A stretch of 64,000 nt of DNA, taken from NCBI GenBank assembly GCA_022695795.1, contig MU404100.1:248001-312000 (forward strand). Direction: 5' to 3'. Shown one piece after another: positions 12,926 to 23,990 of this stretch. The notes beneath the pieces were generated by a model. That model searched no databases. It was not told where the DNA came from and saw nothing but the letters and a program-made list of their open reading frames with translations. This stretch comes from Biscogniauxia marginata (Eukaryota > Ascomycota > Sordariomycetes > Xylariales > Xylariaceae). A program made the position numbers and the translations under genes. Numbering within the stretch: position 1 is the stretch's first letter; every line of letters starts with the position of its first letter.

Positions 12926-13950
12926 TCACCTGTAGACCTCATCGAACGGCCGCGTATCTGGGTAACACGAATCCCAGACCTGGTTTACAACCTTGGCCGC
13001 CTGCACGTCGTCCTTACACCTCGGCCGGGCCATGACGGATTGGATGGCCCGTTTCCGCACGCAGTCCTGGAATTGCTGTGTTAATTTCCAATTCCCTCTC
13101 GTAAACGCCTCCCTGGTCCATCTGCATTCGCCGCTCAACATCGAAGCTCGGATCTGTTCGTGTAACCCCCATGTCAGCCTTTCTTCGCCTCAACTCCCGT
13201 CATCACTAGGGCCTCAACCCGCAATACATCATGAATTGAGGGTGTTCAACCCAGTTCGGTAGATAGGGAGTTATGTAGACGGGAACCATAAGGACAGAGA
13301 GATGCAAATACCTCGGTGCAAGCCGCGTGCTTCAAGTCCTTATCCCCCGCCCAATCGACTTTCCAGCGCAGGTGATCCCAAGCGTGCACCATCTCGTGCG
13401 CGAGCGTGTCCTCGAGGTGCAGGCGGTCGCGGAAGCCGTTGGCGCAGAGCAGGATGCCGTGGTCGGGGCTGAAGCCGCCGCTCTGGCGGTGGACGGCGCC
13501 GTCCTCGGTCAGGCGGGCGGGGCAGCGGCGGCACACGACGTTGCCGGCGTCGAGGTTCCCGTTGAGGTCGGCGACCTTTTCGCGCAGGAACCGCACCGTC
13601 GGCGAGTTGGCGAAGGCCCAGTCCCGGAACTCCTCGCAGCGCGCGCAGTCGCGCTCCTCGTGCACCCGGTACCGCCACTCGCGGTAGTGGAACACGCCCT
13701 CGGGCGTCACCTTGCCCGTCAGGATCTTGAAGTAGTTCACCCACCACTGCGTCTGCGGGTCGAAGCCCGTGCGCTTCGGGTCGTTCTCGAGGATCTGCGG
13801 GAGCGCCGCGGTCGGTGGTGTCGATGAGGACGAGGACGAGGGGGAGGGGGACGCAGACTGAGACGGAGACTGAGACGGCGATTTCGTGGGGGTGGGAATG
13901 CCCGGTGCCGCGGGCACGGGGAGATCGGAGGAGGAGGATTGTGATGGCAT
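12926..13950 (-). CDS. ATP23: Mitochondrial inner membrane metalloprotease ATP23
   Basis: Exons 13950-13312 and 13153-12926 (donor GTATTT, acceptor GAACAG) give 288 residues. The M76 signature HEMVHAWDH is present: the two His are zinc ligands with the catalytic Glu between them. Conserved Cys pairs ([15 protein letters not shown]) and the terminal block [26 protein letters not shown] are typical of fungal Atp23. In yeast it matures the Atp6 precursor and helps assemble the F0 sector from the intermembrane-space side. The first ~55 residues are a low-complexity Ser/Pro region without an obvious presequence, which agrees with import through the Cys-dependent intermembrane-space route. Convergent with ARK1. 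Confidence 0.93.
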
Positions 13951-14530
13951 GACGGAGCGTATGTCTATAGGTAGTACTGGGAGATACGGGGCGGGGAATC
14001 GAAAAGAATTGGGACGTCGCCAGATGTGAAAAGCTTACATCAATGCAAGAACGAAGGGTTGATACGGAGGAAACTGCCAATCCGATATGGTTGAAAAAGG
14101 AAGGCGGTGAGGTCAGAAACGATGTTTTAAAGTGGGGGTTTCTGCCGTTCCGACTTCGGCCGACGGCCAATGAGAAAAGTTCCGACTTAAACATTTAAGA
14201 AAAAAGCATCCCTGAAATCGACCTCTGGTTAAATAAATCTGGAGGACGAACGTTGCCATGCTGTGGAGTTACACACCTCCCTATACTATTCGATGGATCT
14301 GCTCTGCACGTCCAGAGCCCACAGCGAGCCCTTGCGATGACAGGCCCAGGTGATTCCACGCCCTGTACGTAACAAGCAATGCTACCTTAGTTATCTTGTT
14401 TATGCAATTGATGCCTTCGACGTTGAAATTCTTCTCCTCTCACTCACTTGGGCTGTTTTTTAGTTCGTCCCTTTTTAGATTGTGTCTTCTGTTCACCTTT
14501 ACTAATGCGGTTGTTTCATGCCACGCAGAT
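13951..14530. promoter_or_regulatory. Divergent promoter between ATP23 and PRO1
   Basis: 580 bases between opposing start codons. No conserved motif was recognised. A long minus-strand frame extends into here from ATP23 but is only the GC-rich shadow of that gene. Confidence 0.45.
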
Positions 14531-16209
14531 ATGAAGGGCCCAAAACCATTAACAGTGGTCATAAAACTTGGTGAGAATGAGAAGACCAGCAGACATCCTT
14601 CCACATCGTTCACTAGTAAGGGGACAGTTGTCAGTCGGGCGCTGGTGACTAATGTATGCTCTCTCACTCAGGGACGAGCTCGATTGTTGACGAGAAGACC
14701 CATGAGCCTCTCCTCTCGATTCTGAGTCTTATCGTCGAGACTGCCGTCAAGTTGCGCAAGGATGGCCACAAGGTCGTCATCGTGTCCTCCGGCGCCATTG
14801 GCGTTGGCCTCAGGCGCATGGACGTCGAGAAGCGCCCGAAGCACTTGTCCAAGCTACAGGCCCTCGCGGCTATTGGCCAATGCCGCTTGATCAGTCTGTG
14901 GGATAGCCTCTTCGCTCATCTCCAGCAGCCCATCTCGCAGATCCTGCTGACGAGGAACGATATCGCGGATGTGAGTGTAGTCATACGGCGTGATAGATAT
15001 CTGGTAGCACAAACATACCCCTTAGCTTAGATATCCATCTGCTATGTCTCGCGTGGTCAACTGGGCTCACTACTAACCTATATCTAACAGCGATCGAGAT
15101 ATCTCAACGCCCAGAACACCATAATGGAGCTTCTCGAGATGGGGGTCATACCCGTCGTGAACGAAAATGATACCATCGCGGTAGCCGAGATAAAATTTGG
15201 AGACAATGACACGCTGTCGGCGATAACCGCGGCCATGATCCACGCTGACTTCCTCTTCCTCATGACCGACGTGGACTGTCTGTATGACAAGAACCCACGG
15301 ACGAACCCGGACGCCAAAGCAATCGAGGAGGTCGAGGATATCGGAGCGATCCAAGCCGACGGTACGGCATATCTCCTGACTACATGAGAAATCAAGTGAA
15401 ATTGCGTTGACTCACACGCTTCTACAGTTTCGAGCGCGGGATCGTCCTTAGGGACCGGCGGTATGGGCACTAAGATCGTAGCAGCCAGACTAGCAACTTC
15501 CGCAGGCGTTACTACCATCATCACGCGGTCCTCGAGCCCCGGTAACATCGTCAAGATCGTCCGATATCTGCAGGCGACTAGGGTCCTCACACTAGCATCA
15601 TCTCAGTCGCAATCCCAATCCCCAATAACCCCCACTCCTCACGAAAGAAACACTGAAACCGAGGAACCCCTATCCCGCCCTGCAGAGAACCTCGAGAAGC
15701 CACCCCTACACACACGCTTCCTGCCGCTGTCCCAGCCGATCCGGGACAGGTATTTCTGGCTGCTGCACGGGCTCGCCCCGCACGGAACGGTGTACATCGA
15801 CGCGGGGGCACACCACGCGCTGGCGGACAAGGCGGGCCTGCTGCCGGTCGGGGTCCTCGACGTCGAGGGCAACTTCGCGCAGCAGGAGGCAGTCCGGCTC
15901 GTGGTGGTGGACCGCCGACGGGGACCCCCCGGGCCCGACGGCCGGCTCTGGGAGGGCACTCCCGTCGAGGTCGGACGCGCGCTCGTGAACTACGCCGCCC
16001 CCGAGATCGCCCGCATCAAGGGCCACCGCAGCGCCATGATCGAGTCCCTCCTAGGCTATGCGGATAGCGAGTACGTCGCCCACCGCGAGAACGTCAGCCT
16101 CTTCCTCGGCCGCGGCAGCAGGCCCGTATCCCCCGTGCCCAATGCCGCGCCCGCGTCGGTCGAGGGCGGGGCGGAGCTGGGCAGTGGAGGTAGCAGTGTG
16201 GCTGGATGA
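14531..16209 (+). CDS. PRO1: Glutamate 5-kinase (gamma-glutamyl kinase), proline biosynthesis
   Basis: Exons 14531-14570, 14672-14970, 15091-15361 and 15428-16209 give 463 residues with phase kept at all junctions. The amino-acid-kinase fold begins at TVVIKLGTSS; further motifs are [10 protein letters not shown], the nucleotide/glutamate region [20 protein letters not shown] with [18 protein letters not shown], and [17 protein letters not shown]-terminal PUA domain follows ([14 protein letters not shown].., GVLDVEGNF). It phosphorylates glutamate on the gamma carboxyl, the first, usually proline-inhibited step of proline synthesis. A Ser/Gln/Thr-rich insert separates kinase and PUA domains. 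The start is the first Met in frame with the kinase strand; a CACGCAG acceptor-like site lies just upstream, so an additional 5' non-coding exon is possible. Confidence 0.93.
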
Positions 16210-16802
16210 GTTTGAGAGCAAATGGTTGGCCGTCTTATTATGAAATAAATCAAATCGAGGAGCCAAGTCGTTGTTCCGGGGAAGAACGTATAGAAAAGTC
16301 TCGATGCTTAGAGATGATGGATATTGTCGTTATAAAGGCCAGGGGAGTGGATATTTGGTATCGTGCCTGTAATGTTTTGGATTCACGTGCGTATAGCGGG
16401 CTATAATATGTAAGGGGGAAAGGGGCATGATCATCCAAAAAAAAAAAAAGAGGAAAGGCAAAGACAAAGTATGATAACTACGATAAAAAGGGGTAAAGGC
16501 ACCAACCAAAATTATGGATATAGAACAAAAAGCTGCATTCAGCTAGCACAGCGACCAGAGAAAGAAGGCAGATGAATACAGTATTGATTTAAATCAAGTT
16601 AAACAGAGACCGAACTACCTGAATCATCCCTCAAAACGCCCATCTCGAATGCCTTTCCTTCCATTACGTCTTCTTTTTCTTCTCATTCTTCTGAAATGGA
16701 AAAGTCAAGTTCCAAACTCCAGCCCAAAACGTCTTGGTCAATTATTTATATGATACCTTGTTCGGCAAGACAGAAACACCACCCCCCTCTCGTTACCCCT
16801 TT
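16210..16802. other. Convergent 3' flanks of PRO1 and NIP7
   Basis: About 590 bases with an A tract at 16,436-16,449 and CT-rich DNA near 16,640-16,700. No gene supported. Confidence 0.55.
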
Positions 16803-18091
16803 TCAACCAGCAAAAAGCGTATCTTCGTCCCTCAGGTATTCGCCGCAGTCGGCCTGTCTAAAACACACGATGCCCGTAGGGTCCAATCTCCTGGCTTCCG
16901 CGGTACTTCTCGAAACGTTAATATGTCTTGCTTCTCGATGTCCATATCTTTCGAGAGGGGGGGGAGGAAGAAAAAAAGAAGAAGATAAAGGGCCTTTTTG
17001 ACAGACCATTAGGTCAAGGTAAGAATGAACTAGAAGGGCCAAGGAAAAGTTCACGAAAGACTATAGTTTGACACACTACAAGTTACGTTAGCGTTTTCTC
17101 AGATACCCCACGAAGATATGTCGCATTACGAACCCTTCTCGCTGTCACGCCAAAGCCGAGTGGGCAGTCGGCCATATTATACACCACGACGCCGACGTGC
17201 TCGGGACAGTCCTCGGTCTGCCTGCCCACGTGGGCCTTGAGGACGTTGCCGCCGAAGAGATACGACATCTCGCCATTTGCTATTTGCGCAGAGTCAGTAC
17301 GATGCCGTTTCTTTTTTTCTTTTTTTTTTTAACTTTCTTGCTTGCTACTTCGTTCTCGATCAGTGTGAATCAGAACCAGTTAGGACTTACGCTTGATCCA
17401 AATCTTGTACCGGGCGTGGGCAGCTAATATGGGTAGACTTGTGACTGCGACAGTTAGGGTTAGTAGTTCATTCCTCCTCTTTCTTTTCGTTTGGAGAGAG
17501 AGACAGCTGGAGGAGCCTTACTGTGTAATCGGAATTTGCCCGTCTTGGTTAGCTTGCCTGTCGCAAATGTTAATAAGCACAGGCGGCAGATATCGAGCGA
17601 TATTGGGGGTTCACGGACCTAGACACACGCCGAGAGATGCCAGATTGTCCCTCGCAACCGAGGTAGCCACTACAGTCCGGAATCAGTAAAGGTTCCCACG
17701 GGTAGCCATGTTATCTGGGATAAACTAATAGCACTGTTGTGGAGTCTCCAGAGTATAAGTCGTATCCCGGCTTGCTTCGAAAAGAAATCCGGCGACTTAA
17801 ACCCGGGAACACAATCGACTAAAAGGTTGACAAGTCTGTAAAGAAAGTCGCTTACAGTTTGCTATTGATAGAAGAACATAGTAGACCCTAGGCTATGTGT
17901 TAGCTTCTAAATCAAGTGACAGAATTATTGACAGGTGTGCTTCCTCACCTATCCTTCACCACACGAAAGACGTATCTGTCCGAGTTCTCGGAGTCGTCGA
18001 GAGGGGCGATCAGCTGTTTTAACGAGTCCCCCGTATAATTGGCGAGCTTCTTGAGCACCGTGCTCATCTCTTCTTCTGTGAGAGCACGCAT
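16803..18091 (-). CDS. NIP7: 60S ribosome assembly factor NIP7
   Basis: A seven-exon model on the minus strand: 18091-17949, 17887-17856, 17669-17619, 17557-17522, 17444-17391, 17279-17130 and about 16930-16803, totalling about 197 residues. It starts MRALTEEEMSTVLKKLANYT; later blocks are GDSLKQLIAPLDD, FGGNVLKAHVGR, EDCPEHVGVVVYN, PLGFGVTAR and, in the last exon, STAEARRLDPTG, FRQADCGEYLRDEDTLF. These are Nip7 signatures including its PUA domain. Nip7 is needed for 27S pre-rRNA processing and 60S maturation. The family usually has about 180 residues and joins VTAR directly to STAEARR. Here no GT-AG pair does this in frame; the best model (donor 17129, acceptor 16934 or 16931) inserts about ten residues. 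The other junctions fit well. Confidence 0.9.
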
Positions 18092-18384
18092 CTTGGACGA
18101 TATGTGTTGGCGCTGTAAAACTTAGGTTGGAAGACACAAGAGAGCTGCCCCAACCTTATCGGTATGGTACATGTTCTTTTTTTCTGCCGCTCTGAAAAAT
18201 TTGGCGGTGAGAGAGGGCGGAATCGTTCCGGTTTGTGTGCAGCAAGTTGCAAACTCTCCGAGTCTTTTTAGTGGAGCCATTTAGACCTGGGTCCCGAGCC
18301 AAATCGATTAAATTTTGTTCACTCAGAAATACGCGGCAGCAACACATTTCATGCTTAAGTTTCAGTAGTCCGCGCTCACCAGCC
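18092..18384. promoter_or_regulatory. Shared short promoter of divergent NIP7 and NOC3
   Basis: Only 293 bases separate the two start codons, and both products act in 60S ribosome assembly. The spacer should hold both promoters. I see no TATA box; an open frame extends upstream of the NOC3 start but has no family support. Confidence 0.6.
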
Positions 18385-20472
18385 ATGACTTCTTCAAGAC
18401 CTACGAAGAAGCGGAGACTCACCCCTCCGCAATCAGACGATGACGGCTCATCTCAAAAGTCCACTGGCAAAATTCAGAAAGCTTTTTTCAAGAGTGCCGC
18501 CAACTGGGACCTAGAGCAGGAATATGAGAACAAGGCACTACAGGGGAAGAAAAAGGAAAAGGAGAACATTCGACTCCCACTGAAGCTCCCCGGAGGTCGC
18601 CTACAGCAGGTATCTGCTCCAGCCGACGACTTCAAATCTCCAGAAAGTGATGAGGATTGGATAGAGGGCAGTGAGGATGACCCGGGCAATGAGGCGGACG
18701 AGAAACCCACCCGATCAGAGCCTGATGTTCCCGAGCACCAGCAAATTCTAGAAGCAAAAGAGGAGCTGGCCAAAGTTGCTTTGATGCTGAATGAGAACCC
18801 AGAGGAGAATGTCGGTGCTCTCAAGACGCTGGCCAAGATAGGACAGTCCCGCATCCCGGCTATTCGAAAACTCACCCTAGCTACACAACTAGCCGTTTAC
18901 AAAGATGTCATTCCGGGCTATCGAATACGACAGGTCTCGGAAGATGCATCAGACGAGAAGCTGTCAAAGGACGTGAGGAAGCTACGCTCGTGGGAGCAGT
19001 CCCTAGTTTCTAGCTACCAGGCCTACGTGAAGGACCTTGCGAGGTATGCCAAAGGAGGGCTACCCCAAGAAGGTCGGAGGGGAAATGATATCGCAAGCGT
19101 GGCTATTACTTGTGCCTGCACGCTCTTAACGTCCGTGCCGCACTTCAACTTCCGAGGCGACCTGCTCAAGATCTTGGTGTCAAAACTGAGTACGAAGCGG
19201 GTCGACCAGGACTTTAATAAGTGCATAGAGGCCCTCCAGACTTTATTCGGAGATGACGAGGAAGGCCGGCCTGCTATGGAAGCCGTCTCGCTCCTCTCCA
19301 AGATGATGAGGGCTAGGGAATACGAAATCAACGAAAATGTGGTAAACCTCTTCCTTCACCTACGACTCCTATCAGAGTTCTCAGGCAAAGCATCCCAGGA
19401 CTCGGTAGACCACGGCAACGACGCAGGTCCCAATGGAAGGAAGAAGTCGAAAAAGGAGTTTCGGACGAAGAAGGAGCGCAAGCGTTTGAAGGAGCAGAAG
19501 GCATTGCAGAAGGACATGGACCAAGCCGACGCGCTCGTCAGCCACGAGGAGCGAGATAGGATGCAGTCGGAGACTCTCAAGCTAGTATTTGCGACATACT
19601 TCCGCATCCTGAAACTAAGAATACCGCATCTCATGGGCGCCGTACTAGAAGGCCTAGCCAAGTACGCGCACCTCATCAACCAGGACTTCTTCGGCGACCT
19701 GCTCGAGGCCCTGAAGGATCTCATTCGCCACAGCGACGCCGACGAAGACGACGTCGAGGGGGACGGGGAGGAAGAGGAGGAGGAGGAGGAGGAGGAGGAG
19801 GAAGGAGACGCCGCGACCCGCAACACATCCCGCGAATCGCTCCTCTGCACCGTCACGGCCTTCGCCCTCCTCGCGGGCCAAGACGCCCACAACGCGCGCT
19901 CGAACCTCCACCTCGACCTCTCCTTCTTCACGACGCACCTCTACCAGACGCTCCTCCCGCTCTCGCTGAGTCCGGACCAGTCCCTCCACCACCTGCCGGA
20001 CCCCGACGCGGCACCGCGCACGCAAGCAGTCGCCGCCAACAACAATAGCAACAGCAACAGAAACAGCAGGGTCGTCGACGTGCAGACGACGGCGGCCCTG
20101 CTGATCCGCAGCCTGACGGCGGCGCTCCGGCCGCCGCGGGGCGCGCGTTCGGTGCCGCCCTCGCGCCTCGCCGCCTTCGCCAAGCGTCTCGCGACGGCGG
20201 CCCTGCACCTGCCCGAGCGCCCCGCGCGCGCCGTGCTCGCGCTGCTCGCCGACGTGGCCGCCGCCGGCCCGCACGGCCGCCGGGTCGCGTCCCTCTGGGA
20301 CACGGAGGAGCGCCGCGGCGACGGCGCCTTCGACCCCCGCGCCCCCACCGCCGAGGGCTCCAACCCCTTCGCCGCTACCGTGTGGGAGGGCGAGATCCTC
20401 CGGCGCCACTACTGCCCGCGCGTCAGGGAGGGGCTGAAGGCCGTCGAGGGGAGCTTGGGCTTAGGGGGGTGA
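18385..20472 (+). CDS. NOC3: Nucleolar complex protein 3 (NOC3)
   Basis: A single exon of 695 residues beginning MTSSRPTKKRRLTPPQSDDD. Features in order: basic N-terminus; acidic Ser-rich region; the NOC3 domain (LMLNENPEENVGALKTLAKI, SRIPAIRKLTLATQLAVYKD, IPGYRIRQ, VRKLRSWEQSLVSSYQAYV); a Lys-rich segment (KKEFRTKKERKRLKEQKALQ); an acidic run of eleven Glu near residue 470; and the CBF/NOC C-terminal domain, from LRIPHLMGAVLEGLAKYAHLI onward. Noc3 pairs with Noc2 to move pre-60S particles through the nucleus and, in yeast, also has a role at replication origins. The upstream in-frame extension to 18,235 was not used because this ATG gives the usual NOC3 start. GC content rises sharply over the last 700 bases. 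Confidence 0.93.
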   Translation: MTSSRPTKKRRLTPPQSDDDGSSQKSTGKIQKAFFKSAANWDLEQEYENKALQGKKKEKENIRLPLKLPGGRLQQVSAPADDFKSPESDEDWIEGSEDDPGNEADEKPTRSEPDVPEHQQILEAKEELAKVALMLNENPEENVGALKTLAKIGQSRIPAIRKLTLATQLAVYKDVIPGYRIRQVSEDASDEKLSKDVRKLRSWEQSLVSSYQAYVKDLARYAKGGLPQEGRRGNDIASVAITCACTLLTSVPHFNFRGDLLKILVSKLSTKRVDQDFNKCIEALQTLFGDDEEGRPAMEAVSLLSKMMRAREYEINENVVNLFLHLRLLSEFSGKASQDSVDHGNDAGPNGRKKSKKEFRTKKERKRLKEQKALQKDMDQADALVSHEERDRMQSETLKLVFATYFRILKLRIPHLMGAVLEGLAKYAHLINQDFFGDLLEALKDLIRHSDADEDDVEGDGEEEEEEEEEEEEGDAATRNTSRESLLCTVTAFALLAGQDAHNARSNLHLDLSFFTTHLYQTLLPLSLSPDQSLHHLPDPDAAPRTQAVAANNNSNSNRNSRVVDVQTTAALLIRSLTAALRPPRGARSVPPSRLAAFAKRLATAALHLPERPARAVLALLADVAAAGPHGRRVASLWDTEERRGDGAFDPRAPTAEGSNPFAATVWEGEILRRHYCPRVREGLKAVEGSLGLGG

Positions 20473-21206
20473 GCGGTGAGTGAAGGGGGGAAAGGAAAGG
20501 GAAAAAAGGGGGTGGAGTAAGGGGAAGAGGAGAGAGGAGGAGGGCATAATGAGATTCATGCCGCTTATCATCTACTTAAGGGGGCATGTGTATGAATGTA
20601 TATAAACAAATAAAATATGCAGTCTTAATCATCTTATTCCCTATTAACCTAGACGATAGCAAGTTCCGCTGTCCTTTTTCCTTTTTTTAAAAAAATTCTT
20701 TTCTCGACTAAGGAGGAGGAGTAGGAGAAGCCCTCTTATCTCTTATCCTGTCTACTGAGTTTCGAGAAACTAAAAATCAACTCAGCACGAAGACGGTTTT
20801 CATTACAGTGAGTTTTTTTTTTACATTCGTAGTCTCGGCGAGACAAGCTATCTACAACCCGTAATTATCTCATCCACCAAACTCGTAATCTACACACTAA
20901 CTTTTCCCCTAGCCTTGCCAAATGGCAACCGAATATGCGAAAAAAGAACCCAGGAAACCTGACAGACAGGTTCTCCATTACTGAGAAAATAAACAGAAAG
21001 CAAAACAAGACGAGGAAAAGAAAACCGCGAGAAAAATAACCGAGAAAAATATGAGAAAAGAAAATGAGAAGAAAAAAGCAAACGATAAAATCAACAACAA
21101 CAACAACAACGAAAACAATGAAGCATGACTACTTTGTACGATGTGAGACCATGTACGTAGCCTTCAGAAACGACCCAGTTGGCCGTATACAGCAGAGTGC
21201 CTGGCC
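20473..21206. other. Convergent 3' flanks of NOC3 and the disordered protein gene
   Basis: About 730 bases, purine-rich just after NOC3 and A-rich between 20,990 and 21,120, with (CAA)n at 21,092-21,110. No gene supported. Confidence 0.55.
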
Positions 21207-22184
21207 TTAAAGCACTTCATCTTCGTCCGATGCATCATGCCATCGAGACGATTTCAGGCCCTGTCCTTTCAAGAGTCCGCTGGTGACAATAGGTCCAGTG
21301 CGGCTGGAAGGGGGACGTCGCTCGGGAACGGCGCCATACGCGGGTGCGGCATTGGCATGTGCTCGACGCTCTTGGTTGTCTTGGTGAGGGTTCCATGAGG
21401 ATCTACCTAGGCCAGGCATTCTCGAATGGTTCGCAGTTGCTGTAAGAGGCGTAGTGTCCATACCTCCCATCTGAACATCTTCCCGTCTTTCCTGGCCAGC
21501 CGGTCTAACTAGCCCTTCGGTGCCTACAGCGCGTGGTAGAAATCCCTGGTTGGCGACTGGGTGTTGTTCGTTCTTCGGAGATGATTTCTGTCCAAAAAGC
21601 GAATAGCTGTTCATATTGCCTAGAGTTGGTGCTCGCTCAAAGTTGCTGGCCACCAGCGCATAATTAGAAGCGACTGGACCACGAGCACCACCACGTGACG
21701 GAGATAGCTCGATCAAGTCCTCCTCCTCATCATACTTCGTAGTCTCATAATTGCTACTCTCGCGAGTTGTAGTGCGGGTTCGTGAGTTATCAGGGTTTTG
21801 GCTGCTTGGGAGTGGAGAAGAGATGCGAGAAGCAGCTAGCGTGTGAGAAGAGAAAGCTCTAGGAGCGTAAGCAGAGTCAGACTGTTGAGAAGTAATATTG
21901 TTCTGACTGGGTCGAGAGCTCTGTCTAGAGACTGCTGGACCGGGTACATGACGGAGGTTCGGGTTTTCAGTGTTGACTTGTGCATAATTTCCCGGTGTTG
22001 ACAAGCCTGGAGAACCTTGGCCGAAGCCTTGATGAATGCCTTGACGACTACCTTGGCGACTGCCTTGATGACTGCCTTTATTACCGGTTCTTCCACGTCT
22101 CTTGCTTTTGTTTCCTGACTGCTGCGTTGGCCCGAACGAGTCTCGTAGAGCCTTAGCGGCTTCTAGGTCTCCCTTGCCAAACAT
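21207..22184 (-). CDS. Uncharacterised disordered basic/Ser-rich protein
   Basis: An uninterrupted 325-residue frame from ATG to stop on the minus strand; family not recognised. The protein is almost wholly low complexity: a short helix-like start (MFGKGDLEAAKALRDSFG), a Lys/Arg stretch (KSKRRGRTGNKG), then a small Gly-Ser-Gln repeat in which GSRQGSRQGIHQGFGQG units recur, then Ser/Asn/Pro-rich sequence with an acidic patch (YDEEEDLIEL). It ends in a charged motif (SRWHDASDEDEVL). The Arg/Gly/Gln composition would suit an RNA- or chromatin-associated disordered protein, but that is only a guess. Uniform codon use and lack of stops over nearly 1 kb argue for a real gene; a missing 5' exon cannot be excluded. 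Confidence 0.65.
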   Translation of the reverse strand: MFGKGDLEAAKALRDSFGPTQQSGNKSKRRGRTGNKGSHQGSRQGSRQGIHQGFGQGSPGLSTPGNYAQVNTENPNLRHVPGPAVSRQSSRPSQNNITSQQSDSAYAPRAFSSHTLAASRISSPLPSSQNPDNSRTRTTTRESSNYETTKYDEEEDLIELSPSRGGARGPVASNYALVASNFERAPTLGNMNSYSLFGQKSSPKNEQHPVANQGFLPRAVGTEGLVRPAGQERREDVQMGGMDTTPLTATANHSRMPGLGRSSWNPHQDNQERRAHANAAPAYGAVPERRPPSSRTGPIVTSGLLKGQGLKSSRWHDASDEDEVL

Positions 22185-23990
22185 TTTAATGGTTTGGCTT
22201 CCTCGGAATGCCGTCGTGGTAGAAACGAGAGGAAATGTAGATATATGCTATGATCGACATTAGCCAGTTTACACATACTCGATAATAGAGATACAGCAAA
22301 GATGTATTACAAGAGCTTATATCAATAGAGACAGATCCCTCTGCGATGCTAACCCTCCAAAATATAGGCCATAAATAATAGTGACAACCTAGTTGGTGCT
22401 AATGTTCCTCTGGTTTACTTGCAGTGGTTGGACGGCAATGTACTCGCGAAGGGTGTTAAACAAAGAAATAAAATAACTACTCACCAACTATTTCCGCGCC
22501 TTTCTGTATCTTCTCGGATAAGCGGGATGACAGTTGAATAGGCTTCGTATCCTAGGCTTGAGAGTTATCGGTAGATTCCTTCTCTGGAAAACTACTAAGG
22601 CTCTCACTAGAACTGAAAGTATCGTTGTAGTAAGGTACAAAAAGAGTCAAGAAGGGGGCGACGAGAAGGGGAAAGGAAAGGGGACGACCGCAATGGTGGT
22701 ACAACTATCCTAACGGTCGCGAAAGAATGTTGCCCCTTCTCCAAGGAATTCTTGGATGGTAGTGGAACGTGTTGGTTTTATGGCCGGCGACGAAAAAAAC
22801 CTTGGTGGTTTCCCTGTAACAATCGTATTTGTATACTTCAACCTGCTGCGACTAACCCTAGAAGGAGTATTTATCGTCTTGCGCTACTCAAAGCCTTAGG
22901 CAACCTGGAGTGTTGCTTAATTAGGAATACTTGAGCCCGAGCCCCCTTTCTTTTAAGGAGGATCTCAAGGACGGGAAGGATTGGTCGAGTGAGCTGTGGC
23001 TAGATGGTTGAGTGGGATGACACAGGAAGGATCCTGTCCGACTTTAGAGGGTTAGGAGGGCCACAGTGGTGAAGAAAATGATTAGACTTACCAGTGGCTA
23101 GAAGCAAGAAGAAGGTTTGCCTGTATGACCAGACAACAAAGTCCTCGTTGTTTGTGGCTGTGGTGAAGCAGTATCTCGGTAGAATCCGACCGCCACCAGC
23201 AGCTACCACCACCTTAGAGGAGAAGAGTGAGGAGGGGGAGGAGGAAGGAGAAGGGAGAAGTCACCGCAATGAGGTGAAACAGAAAGAAGACGAGCACCGA
23301 TGAGGGAGAGTTTAGCAGAAAGATGTTGTCCCAGCAGATGCGGTCCTGTGTAAGAAGGAAAGGTTTGGCAGGGCAGAGAATTCTGGGTGTAGAAAAAAAG
23401 ACGCGGGTAGAAACAACGGGAAATCACGGTGACAAAAGAGAGAATTCAAAACAAACCGCTTTGCCTCAGTTGTTGCCTACATAAAATTAACTACCCTAGG
23501 TAGTTACCTGAGTACCACTGCCGTGTTCCCGTTTACGTGATTTAGGGGAGCAACTTCCTTAGCATGGCAACTGCCGACTCCTGCCTCCTCTACCCCTATT
23601 CTAGGGCATCAGTAGAGATAGAAGGTGGTAGTAAGCAGCAGGGCTGCCTATTTCCTTGTCCTGTATATGACCATGTAGTAGGTTATTTCTGATATTGATC
23701 CATAAACCTCCTGGTTTACACCTGGAGAAGAGGCGTGAATCTTGAGCATCATTCTGAGTATTGACTTGTCACATTTCAGTAATCGAGTTTCAAAGATTGG
23801 CACGCAACAGCAAATATGGTGAACTTTAAGACATTATACTTAATCATCCATTTGCCTTCCTTCTCCTGATATATCTAATATAAAGGCTGGAGATATAATC
23901 TAGGTTAGTGAGCTAGGTTGTCTGGAAACAGGAGGCCATATGCTCAAAATAACATCCTGGTTTTATATAGGGCTGTATCTTATTACTATA
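22185..23990. other. Intergenic upstream of the disordered protein gene and downstream of POP3
   Basis: 1.8 kb without a convincing gene. Small frames at 22,752-22,934 and 23,000-23,303 have no family features. Probably long 5' leader/promoter DNA of the minus-strand gene at 21,207-22,184. Confidence 0.5.

Noticed and set aside
13340..14194. Long minus-strand frame of 284 codons overlapping ATP23
   Set aside because: It is an alternate frame of the GC-rich ATP23 exon; composition is Arg/Pro-rich and it lacks any family motif, whereas the other frame is clearly ATP23.
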